From Calamus simplicifolius (lineage: Eukaryota; Streptophyta; Magnoliopsida; Arecales; Arecaceae), in contig UESW01001669.1 in NCBI GenBank assembly GCA_900491605.1, forward strand, positions 689,372 through 753,371: a DNA stretch of 64,000 nt. The letters run 5' to 3'. The translations under genes and the position numbers were made by a program. The number at the start of each line of letters is the position of its first letter. Within the stretch, counting starts at the first letter, position 1. This document shows positions 45,056-55,859 of this stretch, piece by piece. The notes under the pieces are model-generated. The model was given only the letters and a program-made list of their open reading frames with translations. It was not told the origin of the DNA and searched no databases.

Positions 45056-46676
45056 ATGGCAACACAAAGTGGTTCAAGTTTTGCTGAAGGTCATTCTACG
45101 AATAGACCTCCTTTATTTAATGGAACCAACTATTCATATTGGAAAGCTAGAATGAGGATATTCATTCAAGCTTCTGATTATGAATTTGGGGAGTAATAAT
45201 AAATGGACCTAGTACACCCACACACTTATTGATGGCACTATTGTTCCTAAACCCGAAAGGGATTGGAATGATAATGATAGGAGAATGGCACAACTAAATG
45301 CTAAAGCCATTAATATTTATATTGTTCCTTAGACTCAAATGAATTCAACCGAATCTCAACTTGTAATTCCGCAAAAGAAATTTGGGATAGGTTGGAAATA
45401 ACTCATGAAGGAACAAACCAAGTAAAAGAATCAAAATAAATATTTTGGTTCATAAATATGAATTGTTTACAATGGAACAAACTGAAACCATCACATGCAT
45501 GTTCACTAGATTTACTGATATTGTGAATGGTTTGAAAAGTCTTGGAAAAGTTTATACTAATGCTGATCTTGTTCGCAAAATTCTTAGGTCACTTCCAAGA
45601 TCGTGGGAAGCAAAAGTCACCGCATCCAAGAAGCCAAAGACCTCAATGCACTACCTTAGAGGAGCTTCTAGGATCCTGAATGACCCACGAGCTTCAATGA
45701 ACAGCATGTTGAGGAGAAACAAGAAAGAAGAAAACCATTGCCCTCAAAGCTGCAGAAAAGGAAGAGCAGCAGCGATGATGAAGAGGATGATGATGATGAG
45801 ACTGCTCTCTTGGCCAAGAAATTCAGAAATTTATGAGAAAAAGGCCCTTCCAAAAAAGAAATTTGGAGCAAAAATGGAAGGAGAAAAGGAAAAGAAAAAA
45901 AGGAAAAGGACAAAGAGAAAGAGCCCTTAGTATGTTATGAGTGTAAAAACCAGGGCATTTTAGATATGATGTCCTTTGCTGAAAAAGGCCTACAAGAAAA
46001 AGAAGAAAGGCATACATGGCAACATGGACTGATAGAATCTTCTTCCGAAGAAGAAGAACAAAAGAAGTTGCCAATATCTGCTTCATGGCCAACGACGACG
46101 ACAACGACAATGAGGTAAGTTCCGAAACCCCCGATGATGAATTTACATTTGATGAAATGTTTGAGGCTTTCAATGAACTTATGATTGATTTTAAATCCTT
46201 GAAAAAGAAGTATAAGTTTTTGAAAAATGACAATATTAGCTTAGCTAAAAGTAAAAATGAATTAGCTTTAGAAGTTAAGAACTTAACTAATGAAAAAGAA
46301 GAACTTAGCAAAGAAAGAGATAATCTTAATCAAGAAATAGATTTATTAAATCTGAAACTAAAAACTCAACAAAAGATTTAAAAGATCAATTAGAAACTTT
46401 AGCTTTAGATAAAGAACAGCAAGTTAAAGAAATGACTCTCTTAAGAAAGATGTTAAAAAATATAAAGACATTGTTGAGAAATTCACTTTAAGCTCAACTA
46501 AACTTAACATGATCTTAGATAGTCAAAAAGCTGTTTTTGACAAAGCAGGTTTAGGATATAACACATTAAGGAAACAAAAATCTTTAAAGAATATTTTTGT
46601 AAAAGCCAACCAAAGTAATATAACTTGTTTTAAATGTAATGAAAAAGGTCATAAATCATTTGAATGCAAAACATAA
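45056..46676 (+). pseudogene. Sirevirus 2 gag, frame-broken
   Basis: ATG at 45056 in MATQSGSSFAEGHSTNRPPL; the capsid part holds MFTRFTDIVNGLKSLGKVYT and ADLVRKILRSLPRSWEAKVT (45445-45640). A lysine/glutamate-rich stretch follows, then a first knuckle-like CECKNQGHF near 45940 and an acidic, coiled-coil-like part (46016-46381, LALEVKNLTNEKEELSKERD). The second knuckle CFKCNEKGHKSFEC (complete C-x2-C-x4-H-x4-C) is near 46626-46670. At least six single-base frame changes relative to the copy at 54100. Confidence 0.88.
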
Positions 46677-46789
46677 ATAATGAACAACAAGTTAAATGTT
46701 AAAGCTAAGAAAATATGGGTTCCGAAAGGAACAATTTTTATTGCTACTAACCATGAAGGACCCAAGAAAGCTTGGGTACCTAAGCATAA

Positions 46790-49700
46790 AGTTTGATTAT
46801 ATTGCAGGAATGTCTTGTAGCCAAAAGATCAAAGAAAAAGTGGTACCTTGATAGTGGCTGCTCAAGACATATGACGGGTGACAAAGATGAATTCATCACC
46901 CTGGAAGAAAAGAAAGGTGGAGTTGTGACGTTTGGCGATAACGGTAAAGGTCAAATTATGGGCCTTGGTAAAGTTCGCATAACTCCATCTATATTTATTG
47001 ATAATGTACTTTATGTTATGGTTTGAAGCATAATCTAATTAGTATAAGTCAATTATGTGATAAAAACTTTAATGTTTCATTTAAATCTTCTATATGCACT
47101 GTAACTAATTCTATTGATGATAGCATTGTATTTACTGGTTATAGACATGGCAATGTTTACTTAGTTGACTTAGAAAAATTATCTTTGAGTGATCATTGCT
47201 TAATTGCTGACAATGCTAACATAAATGAAATTAGTTGGTTGTGGCATCGTAGATTAGGTCATGCAAGCACACACCTTATTTCAAAACTAATTAAAATGGA
47301 TTTAGTTAAAGGATTACCTAAACTAGATTTTGAAAATAATAAAATATGTGATGCATGTCAATTTGGAAAACAAACTAGAAGTTCTTTCAAATCTAAAAAC
47401 ATTGTTTCAACTTCTAGGGCATTAGAGCTACTTCACATGGATCTTTTCGGACCAACTAGAACCACAAGTCTAGGAGGAAAGAAATATGGTCTAGTGATTG
47501 TAGATGATTATTCTAGATATACTTGGGTAATGTTTTTAGCTCACAAAGATGAGACTTTCTCGATATTCCTGAAATTCTTCAAGAAAGTCACAAATGAGAA
47601 AAACACTACTATAGTATCTCTAAGAAGTGATCATGGAACAGAATTTGAAAATCACTTATTTGAAAATTTTGCACTGAAAATGGAATTAATCATAATTTTT
47701 CAGCCCCTAGGACTCCACAACAAAACGGTGTAGTTGAAAGAAAAATAGGATTCTAGAAGACATGGCCCGTACCATGCTATGCGAAAGCAACTTACCAAAG
47801 TATTTTGGGCGGAAGCAATTAACACAGCATGTTACATCTTAAATAGAGCTTTAATAAGACCAATATTAAAGAAAACACCTTATGAATTATGGAATGAAAG
47901 AAAACCAAATATAAAATACTTTCATGCATTTGGATGTAAATGTTTCATTCATAATAATGGTAAAAACAACTTAGGAAAATTTGATGCTAAATCTGATGAA
48001 GGAATTTTTCTAGGTTATTCAACAACTAGTAAGGCATATAGAATCTTTAACAAGAAAACCTTAGTAGTTGAAGAATCCATTCATGTAGTTTTCGATGAGT
48101 CTTTAGCAACTGGATCTGAAAAGATTGATGATGAGGAAGATACAAACATAATTGAAAAAGATCTTGAAAAACTTAATATTGAAGTATCTTCTGATCATGA
48201 GCAAGAAGCTAAAGATGATGATTCACATAAGGACGATGATGTCAATATTGATCATAATGATATAGATCTTCCAAGAGACTGGAGATATGCTCATAGTCAT
48301 CCCAAGGAATTGATTATAGGTGATCCATCTCAAGGAATAAGAACTAGATCATACATGAGAAATATTAGTAATCATCTTGCATTTGTATCACAAATTGAAC
48401 CTAAAACTATTGAAGAAGCTGAAAAAGATAATAATTGGATGTTAGCAATGCAAGAAGAACTAAATCAATTTACTAGAAATAATGTTTGGACTTTAGTTGA
48501 AAGACCTAAAAATCATTCAGTAATAGGATCAAAATGGATTTTAGAAATAAACTAGATGAAAATGGCATTGTAATTAGAAACAAAGCTAGATTGGTTGCTA
48601 AAGGATATAATCAAGAAGAAGGTATTGATTTTGATGAAACCTTTGCACCTGTAGCTAGATTAGAAGCCATTAGGCTATTACTTGCATTTGCATGTCATAT
48701 GAATTTAACTTATTTCAAATGGATGTAAAAAGCGCATTTTTAAATGGATTTATAATGAAGAAGTTTATGTAGAACAACCACCAGGTTTTGAAGATCACGA
48801 GTTTTCAAATCACGTTTTTAAATTGCACAAAGCTTTATATGGTTTGAAACAAGCACCTAGAGCTTGGTATGATAGGTTAAGTAAATTCTTAATAGAAAAT
48901 GATTTTACAGAGGAAATGTTGATAAAACTTTGTTTTTGAAAAGAAAAAGTAAAGATTTACTTGTAGTACAAATATACGTAGATGACATTATTTTTGGTGC
49001 TACTAACGATTCTCTTTGTCAAGAATTTGCAAAGTTAATGCAGGGAGAATTCGAGATGAGCATGATGGGAGAACTCAACTTCTTCCTTGGACTCCAGATC
49101 AAACAAAGCAAAGAGGGAATCTTTATCAACCAAACCAAATACACAAGAGAACTACTCAAAAAGTTTGGTATGGAAACAATGAAACCCCTCGGAACTCCAA
49201 TGAGTCCTTCATGCAAGCTGGACAAAGATGAAGAAGGTAAAAAGGTTGATCAAAAGTATTATCGAGGTATAATCGGATCCCTTCTTTATTTAACAGCAAG
49301 TAGACCAGATATTATGTTTTCAGTATGTTTATGTGCTAGATTTCAATCTGAACCTAAAGAATCACATTTAATAGCTGTTAAAAGAATACTTAAGATATCT
49401 AAATGGAACAAAAAATGTAGGTTTATGGTATTCTAGAGACTCCACATTAAATCTAATTGCATATTCAGATTCTGATTATGCTGGATGTAAATTAGATAGA
49501 AAAAGCACAAGTGGTGCATGCCATTTCTTAGGAAGTAACTTAATCACATGGTTTAGCAAAAAGCAAAATTCAGTTGCATTATCAACTACTGAAGCTGAAT
49601 ATGTAGCAGCTGGAAGTTGCTGTGCGCAAATCCTATGGATTAAGCGACAACTTGAAGACTATGGTATCACACTTGATAAAACCCATAAGATGTGATAACA

Positions 49701-49919
49701 CTAGCGCAATCAACTTAACAAAAAAATCCAATTCAACACTCAAGAACAAAACACATAGAAATTAGATATCATTTATAAGGGAACATGTAGCTAATGATGA
49801 AATTTGTTTAGATTATGTAAACACTGAAGAACAATTAGCTGACATCTTTACAAAACCTTTAAGTGAAGAAAGATTTTGTATCTTAGAGGAGAATTAGGAA
49901 TTTGTAATCCTTTTGAATA
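46790..49919 (+). pseudogene. Sirevirus 2 pol, frame-broken
   Basis: Protease WYLDSGCSRHMTGDKDEF (46793-47026), zinc motif WLWHRRLGHAS to CDACQFGKQ and integrase HMDLFGP, RSDHGTEFEN (47023-47733). The QQNGVVERK part follows after a frame change near 47680, then ILNRALIRPILKKTPYELW and KFDAKSDEGIFLGYSTTSKA (47779-48555). RT has RLVAKGYNQEEGIDFDETFA, MDVKSAFLNG and YVDD at 48975-48986; RNase H has STTEAEYVAAGSC and ends about 49919. Single-base gaps occur near 47010, 47745, 48540, 48712, 48755, 48905, 49400, 49680 and 49880. Confidence 0.92.
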
Positions 49920-50099
49920 AATTTTGAAACCTCTAAGGAAATATATCTAGAATTCTTTCAATTTCTCAAAATCTTAAGGAAATTTTATCTAGAACTCATA
50001 TCAATTTGATCTCTCAAAATCCATGATTTTTAATCATACTCAAAGATCAAATCCGGACTTCATTTCACTCTGAAAAAATTTCGATTTTTCTCTGAAATG

Positions 50100-50500
50100 G
50101 TTTCGGAGCCGACTCGAGAGTATCGGAGTCGACTCGAGTTTCTGCTGAAACTCAGGAGTCGACCCCTCTCTGAGCGAGTCGACTCGAGATCGTGTCTGTG
50201 CTCTGTGACTTACCCGAGCCGACTCTACGCTTTGCGCGAGTCGACTCGACGTGGTCCCAAATCGCTTTATTAGGGCACGAGTCGACCCATCGTTCGATTC
50301 TAATCATTCCAAATCATTCTCAAAACCCTCCAAAACCCTCCAAACTTTCCAAAATCTTTCTAAATCCTTAAACAATCATTCCACCTTGATTCAATGGCCC
50401 CCAAAACCCGTGGTGCTAGTAGTAGCCGTGCCGGGATGAAAAGAAAGAAGACCGTGCGTCGACCCTTCGCGAGCCGACTCCGGACTCTCCGCCTTCTTCC
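50100..50500. repeat. GAGTCGAC motif cluster between pol and extra ORF (Sirevirus 2)
   Basis: GAGCCGACTCGAG, GAGTCGACTCGAG, GAGTCGACCCC, GCGAGTCGACTCGA and related forms, about eight copies, in the same relative position as 17660-17860. Confidence 0.85.
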
Positions 50501-51771
50501 TCTTCGGCGACTCACCTGCTCCTACTGCCACTACTCCAGGTAGATCAACTTGCGAGTAGAGTCATTACCACTGGAAGAAAGTTTGATTTTGATTTGTTTG
50601 AGAGAGAGGGATTCTCGTAGGCACAGTTAAGAAATGGGATTTGAAAAGATATGCTCCTTAGACTGCCCAACATACCCTGCACTTGTTAAAGAGTTTTACA
50701 GAAATTTGTCTAGAGGAGACAATGGATTGGTCAGCAAGTTAGAGGAGTTGGTTTGAATGTAACTGCCGTCATTCTTCTAAGTTATTGGACTTACCCCTAT
50801 CTGGACCTTCCACTTTTGACCCAGAAGATAGGTCTCCTGCCCTCACCAGATTATTGAATAGAAATTTTGAGGGATTTGAAGAAGTCTTTGCTAATCAGCT
50901 GCCACTTGGACTTAAGATTGCTACACAACATCTGCAGCAGGATTCTTTTCCCAAGACAGGCCGGTTTGATTATGTTCTGAGAGGGATATTTTGTTATGGA
51001 TGCTGTAGTTTCAGGCAAGCCAATCAACTTACCCATCATGATATTATGGTATATAGCAGATTGTGGGGTAAGAGGAAATCCTGTCTTCCCTATGGCATGA
51101 TCTTGACTCAGTTATTCAGAAGCCAAGGGATTGAATTTAGTGATAGTGAGCCCAGGAAAAATTTGAGACATACAACTACTATTCATTGGCCACTATTCAC
51201 CGTATGGGCTTCAAGAAAGAAATGGTAATTGGATAAGAAAAGGTCAAGATGATATTAGAGCTGCTGAGGACAGAGTTGAAGACATTGGAGCTGAGGTCGA
51301 GGTTGGACCTTCTGTTGCTGGACCATCTGAGGCTGGACCTAGCATGCATTATTCTCCTCCACCTCAAACTTCATCCTCTTCTGTGAGATTTTCAGATGAG
51401 CAGTTATGTCAACTTAGATCTATGTTTGCTGAGTTTGATAATCAAAGGAAAGATGAAATTGGTCAATTAAGAAAACATTAGAGAATTAAAGGAAGATATC
51501 ATTTCAAGACTTGACTTATTTTCATTTTCTGTTGGTACTCATGTGGATTCCTCAATGTGAGCTTAAGAATATCTTTGAAAGACTTCAAGGGATAGCTGAT
51601 GGATCCAATGTATATCTTGATAGAACCAATCAGTTAAGAAGAGATATAGATGTAGCAGTTGATCAGATTCAAGTAACCATGAATGATTTTAACAAATCTC
51701 AAAAGATGATATCATGGAGATGATTGGACACTTAAAAAGTTTAATTCAAGCGTGTCAAATGATGATACTTA
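50395..51771 (+). pseudogene. Sirevirus 2 additional (env-like) ORF, frame-broken
   Basis: Starts MAPKTRGASSSRAGMKRKK (50395). Later pieces in other frames read FDFDLFEREG, CPTYPALVKEFYRNLSRGDN, GLNVTAVILSKLLDLPLSGP, NFEGFEEVFANQLPLGLKIA and FPKTGRFDYV, then the Gly-Pro-Ser repeat (GPSVAGPSEAGPSMH near 51305-51345). A coiled-coil-like tail (51511-51723) contains NIFERLQGIADGSNVYLDRT. The layout matches 17956-19316. The YPALVKEFY block resembles the plant transposon protein domain (PF20167-like). No membrane segment is seen. At least six frame changes. Confidence 0.72.
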
Positions 51772-52045
51772 ATAGTTGTATTTCTTTGTACTAGGAAGTT
51801 AAATATGAATGTATTTGAACTTTGATGAACTTAAGTTAGTTTAATTTCATTACAATGAGACTTGTTACATTTGATGTAATTTGACTTACTTTTGAAGTAA
51901 TGAGAAAAGGTATGTTCATTTCAATTATGAGTATCTTTGAATATCTTGAATGCTTATGTTTAATTTGATATAATTTTGATGCTGAATGAATTAGAAGGAA
52001 TTAATCGAGTTGATGCTCTGATGCATTTCAACCTTTTTGTTGATT

Positions 52046-52354
52046 ACAAAAAAGGGGGAGAGATTTTATGATTTTTCAATCGTATATGCCTTCAATTCAA
52101 TCAAAGTTTAATTTTGAAAGAGGGAGAGCATAAGGGGAAGAGATAATTAAGTTCATAAAGAAAAAGGTTTATTTGCTTAAGTTTTTAAATTGAAGAATTT
52201 TGAATGAATTATAAAATTGAGGTTCATAGGGGGAGCTACCTCATTGAGGGGGAGCCTTTCCATGAACACAAAAGTTGATTTTGGAATCACAATTTTTTTT
52301 CAATTTTACAATGCATATACTCAATGTTTTTGTCATCATCAAAAAGGGGGAGAT
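52046..52354 (+). promoter_or_regulatory. Multiple polypurine tracts before right LTR of Sirevirus 2
   Basis: AAAAAAGGGGGAGAGA near 52047, GAAAGAGGGAGAG near 52115, AGGGGGAGC near 52229 and GAGGGGGAGCC near 52246, and AAAAAGGGGGAGA directly before the LTR. Sirevirus 1 has the same arrangement. Confidence 0.88.
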
Positions 52355-54037
52355 TGTTGAGAAATTATTGAAACATAATTGCCCCAACTTTATTGATTTT
52401 GATGATTTCCAAAAGCCATGAGTACCTTAAAGAATACAATGTGTTTATTTATCAAAAACCTTGAGCTTATTCAAATTGAAAGGAATGGACTATCAATGGT
52501 TATATTTAATGAACTTTGAATCTATTAGAAAAGGAGTTTCATGCTCTATGCTTAAAAGATTTCAAAAAGGAATTTTTACACATTATAATTCAATCGATGA
52601 ATTCTTGAAACATGTCTTGAATCCATGCTAAATGTCATATTTAATGTATTCAAGTCAAATTTATATTTTAAATTTATTTGGGACAAGTTTTAAAGTCTAA
52701 TCAGAACATTTTCTGATTTTTGTATCGCTCCCGAGCCGACTCAAGGGTTTCCGAGTCGACTCCCCAAAATGTCTGATTTTCAATGTTGTCCTGAGTCGAC
52801 ACTTGAGTTTTCAAGAGTCGACCCCTGAATCTTCGCGAGCCGACTCAAGACTGTGCGAGCCGACTCGACTCAGACAGCAGAAAGGCTCATTTTTGAGCAC
52901 TTCTCGAGTCGACTCCCCGCATATCGCGAGTCGACCCCTAGAAGATAGGCGTTTCTGGAATGGACTGTGCGAGCCGACTCCCACAAAGCTCGAGCCGACT
53001 CCACGAAATCTGGGCGCGATTTTCAACGATGACACATCAGCTCCAACGGTAAGATTTTCAAATAACGGCTATTTTTCCTTATCTCTAACGGATATATTTT
53101 TGCAGAATCTATAAATAGAGGAGTTCTTTTCAAATCAAACAACCAAGAAATCAAAAAGAGAGAAAAGGATATCTTTCAAAAAGAGGGAAAAACAGAGCTT
53201 ATTGGAAAAATCTTCTAGCTCAAAGGAGAGTGATTCAAAGGGAGCGAAATCAAAGAGGAAGTTCGTCTGCTCTAGATCTTCAATCCACAAAAGTCAAAAG
53301 AAAATCCAAGAGCGTTTCAAAGATCAAATCGAAGGATTTTCAAAAGAAGAAAAATCTTCATCTCAACTCCAAAGTCTTCAACGGTCAAGAATCTTGCTGA
53401 GGCCTGATTCAACACTTCAAGAGGAGTTAAAGAGAAGAAGGAAGAAAGCCAAAGCCACTACCATCTGCAATACAATCAGGCTTTTCTAACTCTTTATTTT
53501 GTACTTCATTTGTATATTTGCTCAAGGGGAGCATTTCATTATCCAAACACTTTTATTCTAATTGTTTGCTGATTCAATCAGTGGATTGAATCAGTGGAGG
53601 TTGATACACCTCGTTGCAAGCCGGAGTGCTTGTGTTGGGTTAGTTGTGAGCCCGTGAAAAACAACGTGTAGGATTTTGTGCTGGTAAGCCCAGTTAAAAC
53701 CAGCTGGGTTCGTTGTGCACCCGGTAAAACAACAAGTTTGAGTTGTGAGCTTGGAAAACAACTCGGCTGTAATCTAGAGAGATTATAGTGTGGACCCAAG
53801 TGAATCTTGGGAGTGGACGTAGGTGCTGGTTGCGCCGAACCACTATAAAATTATCTTGTGTTTGCCGTGCCATATTTTCTCTCTCTATCTCTCTTTATTA
53901 TTTGCTTGTGCATTGCTTCTTAGTTAATTTCATTCACGTGCACATCTTGAGCAAATCTGTTTAAATCATTCAAAAAGTCTTAAAATTTTAAGAACCCAAT
54001 TCACCCCCCCCCTCTTGGGTTTCCATCTGGGCCAACA
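52355..54037 (+). repeat. Right LTR of Sirevirus 2, shared with Sirevirus 3
   Basis: Starts TGTTGAGAAATTATTGAAAC and ends ATCTGGGCCAACA. It is followed by a PBS-like site and a new gag, so it is both the 3' LTR of Sirevirus 2 and the 5' LTR of the copy at 54038-58292. Differences from 43321-44993 are few and mostly gaps. Confidence 0.95.
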
Positions 54038-54039
54038 AT

Positions 54040-54051
54040 TGATATCAGAGC
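54040..54051 (+). other. PBS with one substitution (Sirevirus 3)
   Basis: TGATATCAGAGC where the other copies have TGGTATCAGAGC. The G-to-A change lies in the primer-pairing part. Confidence 0.85.
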
Positions 54052-54099
54052 AAGTGCTCATTTAAAATTTGATCTCACGATCAAGGGCTAAAGATCCAT

Positions 54100-55745
54100 A
54101 TGGCAACACAAATTGGTTCAAGTTTTGCTGAAGGTCATTCTACGAATCGACCTCCTTTATTTAATGGAACCAACTATTCATATTGGAAAGCTAGAATGAG
54201 GATATTCATTCAAGCTTCGGACTATGAATTGTGGGGAGTAATAATAAACGAACCTAGTACACCCACACACTTATTGATGGCACTATTGTTCCTAAACCCG
54301 AAAGGGATTGGAATGATAATGATAGGAGAATGGCACAACTAAATGCTAAGGCCATTAATATTTTATATTGTTCCTTAGACTCAAATGAATTCAACCGAAT
54401 CTCAACTTGTAATTCCGTAAAAGAAATTTGGGATAGGTTGGAAATAACTCATGAAGGAACAAACCAAGTAAAAGAATCAAAGATAAATATTTTGGTTCAT
54501 AAATATGAATTATTTACTATGGAACAAAATGAAACCATCACATGCATGTTCACTAGATTTACTGATATTGTGAATGGTTTGAAAAGTCTTGGAAACGTTT
54601 ATACTAATTCTGAGCTTGTTCGCAAAATCCTTAGGTCACTTCCACGGATATGGGAAGCCAAGGTGACCGCGATACAAGAAGCCAAAGATCTGAACATCCT
54701 ACCATTGGAAGAGCTTCTTGGTTCGCTGATGACTCATGAGCTTCAAGTCAAACAACATGTCAATGAGGATGAGTCAAGAAAGAAGAAGACCATCGCCCTC
54801 AAAGCTATGGAAAAGAAAATAAGCAGCAGCGATGATGAAGAGGATGATGATGATGAGACAGCCCTCCTTGCAAGGAAATTCAAGAAATTTATGCAAAGAA
54901 GGAGGCCCTTCCACAAAAAGAGATTTGTTTCAAAAATGGAAGGAGAAAAAGAAAAGGATAAGAAAAGGAAAAGGACAAAGAGAAAGAGCCCTTAGTATGC
55001 TATGAATGTAAAAAACTAGGGCATTTTAGATATGACTGTCCTTTGCTTAAGAAGGCCTACAAGAAAAAGAAAAAGGCATACATGGCAACTTGGACTGATA
55101 GTGAGGAGTCTTCTTCCGAAGAAGAAGAACAAAAAGAAGTTGCTAATGTCTGCTTCATGGCCAACGACGAAGACAACGACAATGAGGTAAGTACCGAAAC
55201 CCCCGATGATGAATTTACATTTGATGAAATGTTTGAGGCTTTTAATGAACTTATGATTGATTTTAAATCCTTGAAAAGATGTATAAGTTTTGAAAAATGA
55301 CAATATTAGCTTAGCTAAAAGTAAAAATGAATTAGCTTTAGAAGTTAAGAACTTAACAAATGAAAAAGAAGAACTTAGCAAAGAAAGAGATAATCTTAAT
55401 CAAGAAATAGATTTGTTGAAATCTGAAACTAAAAACTCAACAAAAGATTTAAAGATCAATTAGAAACTTTAGCTTTAGATAAAGAACAGCAAGTTAAAGA
55501 AAATGACTCTCTTAAGAAAGATGTTAAAAAATATAAGACATTGTTGAGAAATTCACTTTAAGTTCAACTAAACTTAACATGATCTTAGATAGTCAAAAAG
55601 CTGTTTTGACAAAGCAGGTTTAGGATATAACACATTAAGGAAACAAAAATCTTTAAAGAATATTTTTATAAAAGCCAACCAAAGTAATATAACTTGTTTC
55701 AAATGTAATGAAAAAGGTCATAAATCATTTGAATGCAAACAATAA
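54100..55745 (+). pseudogene. Sirevirus 3 gag, frame-broken
   Basis: MATQIGSSFAEGHSTNRPPL at the ATG, NGTNYSYWKARMRIFIQASD and YELWGVIINEPSTPTHL, then after one frame change the long intact frame 54330-54995 with EIWDRLEITHEGTNQVKESK, MFTRFTDIVNGLKSLGNVYT, LNILPLEELLGSLMTHELQV and a basic tail. A first knuckle with CYECKKLGHFRYDCP is encoded at about 55000-55035 (C-x2-C-x4-H-x4-C complete), and the second, CFKCNEKGHKSFEC, near 55697-55738. This is the best-preserved gag in the window. Confidence 0.9.
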
Positions 55746-55859
55746 ATAATGACAACAAGTTAAATGTTAAAGCTAAGAAAATATGGGTTCCGAAAGGAAC
55801 AATTTTGTTGCTACTAACCATGAAGGACCCAAGAAAGCTTGGGTACCTAAGCATAAAGT

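Larger units (their letters stand above)
43321..54037 (+). mobile_element. Second complete Sirevirus-type element (Sirevirus 2)
   Basis: Two LTRs of about 1.67-1.68 kb (43321-44993, 52355-54037), a tRNA-Met-type PBS, gag, pol, GAGTCGAC cluster, additional ORF and several polypurine tracts; total 10.7 kb. The bases left of it (CGCTC) are not repeated after 54037, where a second internal region starts instead. The LTRs differ strongly from those of Sirevirus 1, while the pol proteins are nearly the same. Confidence 0.93.
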
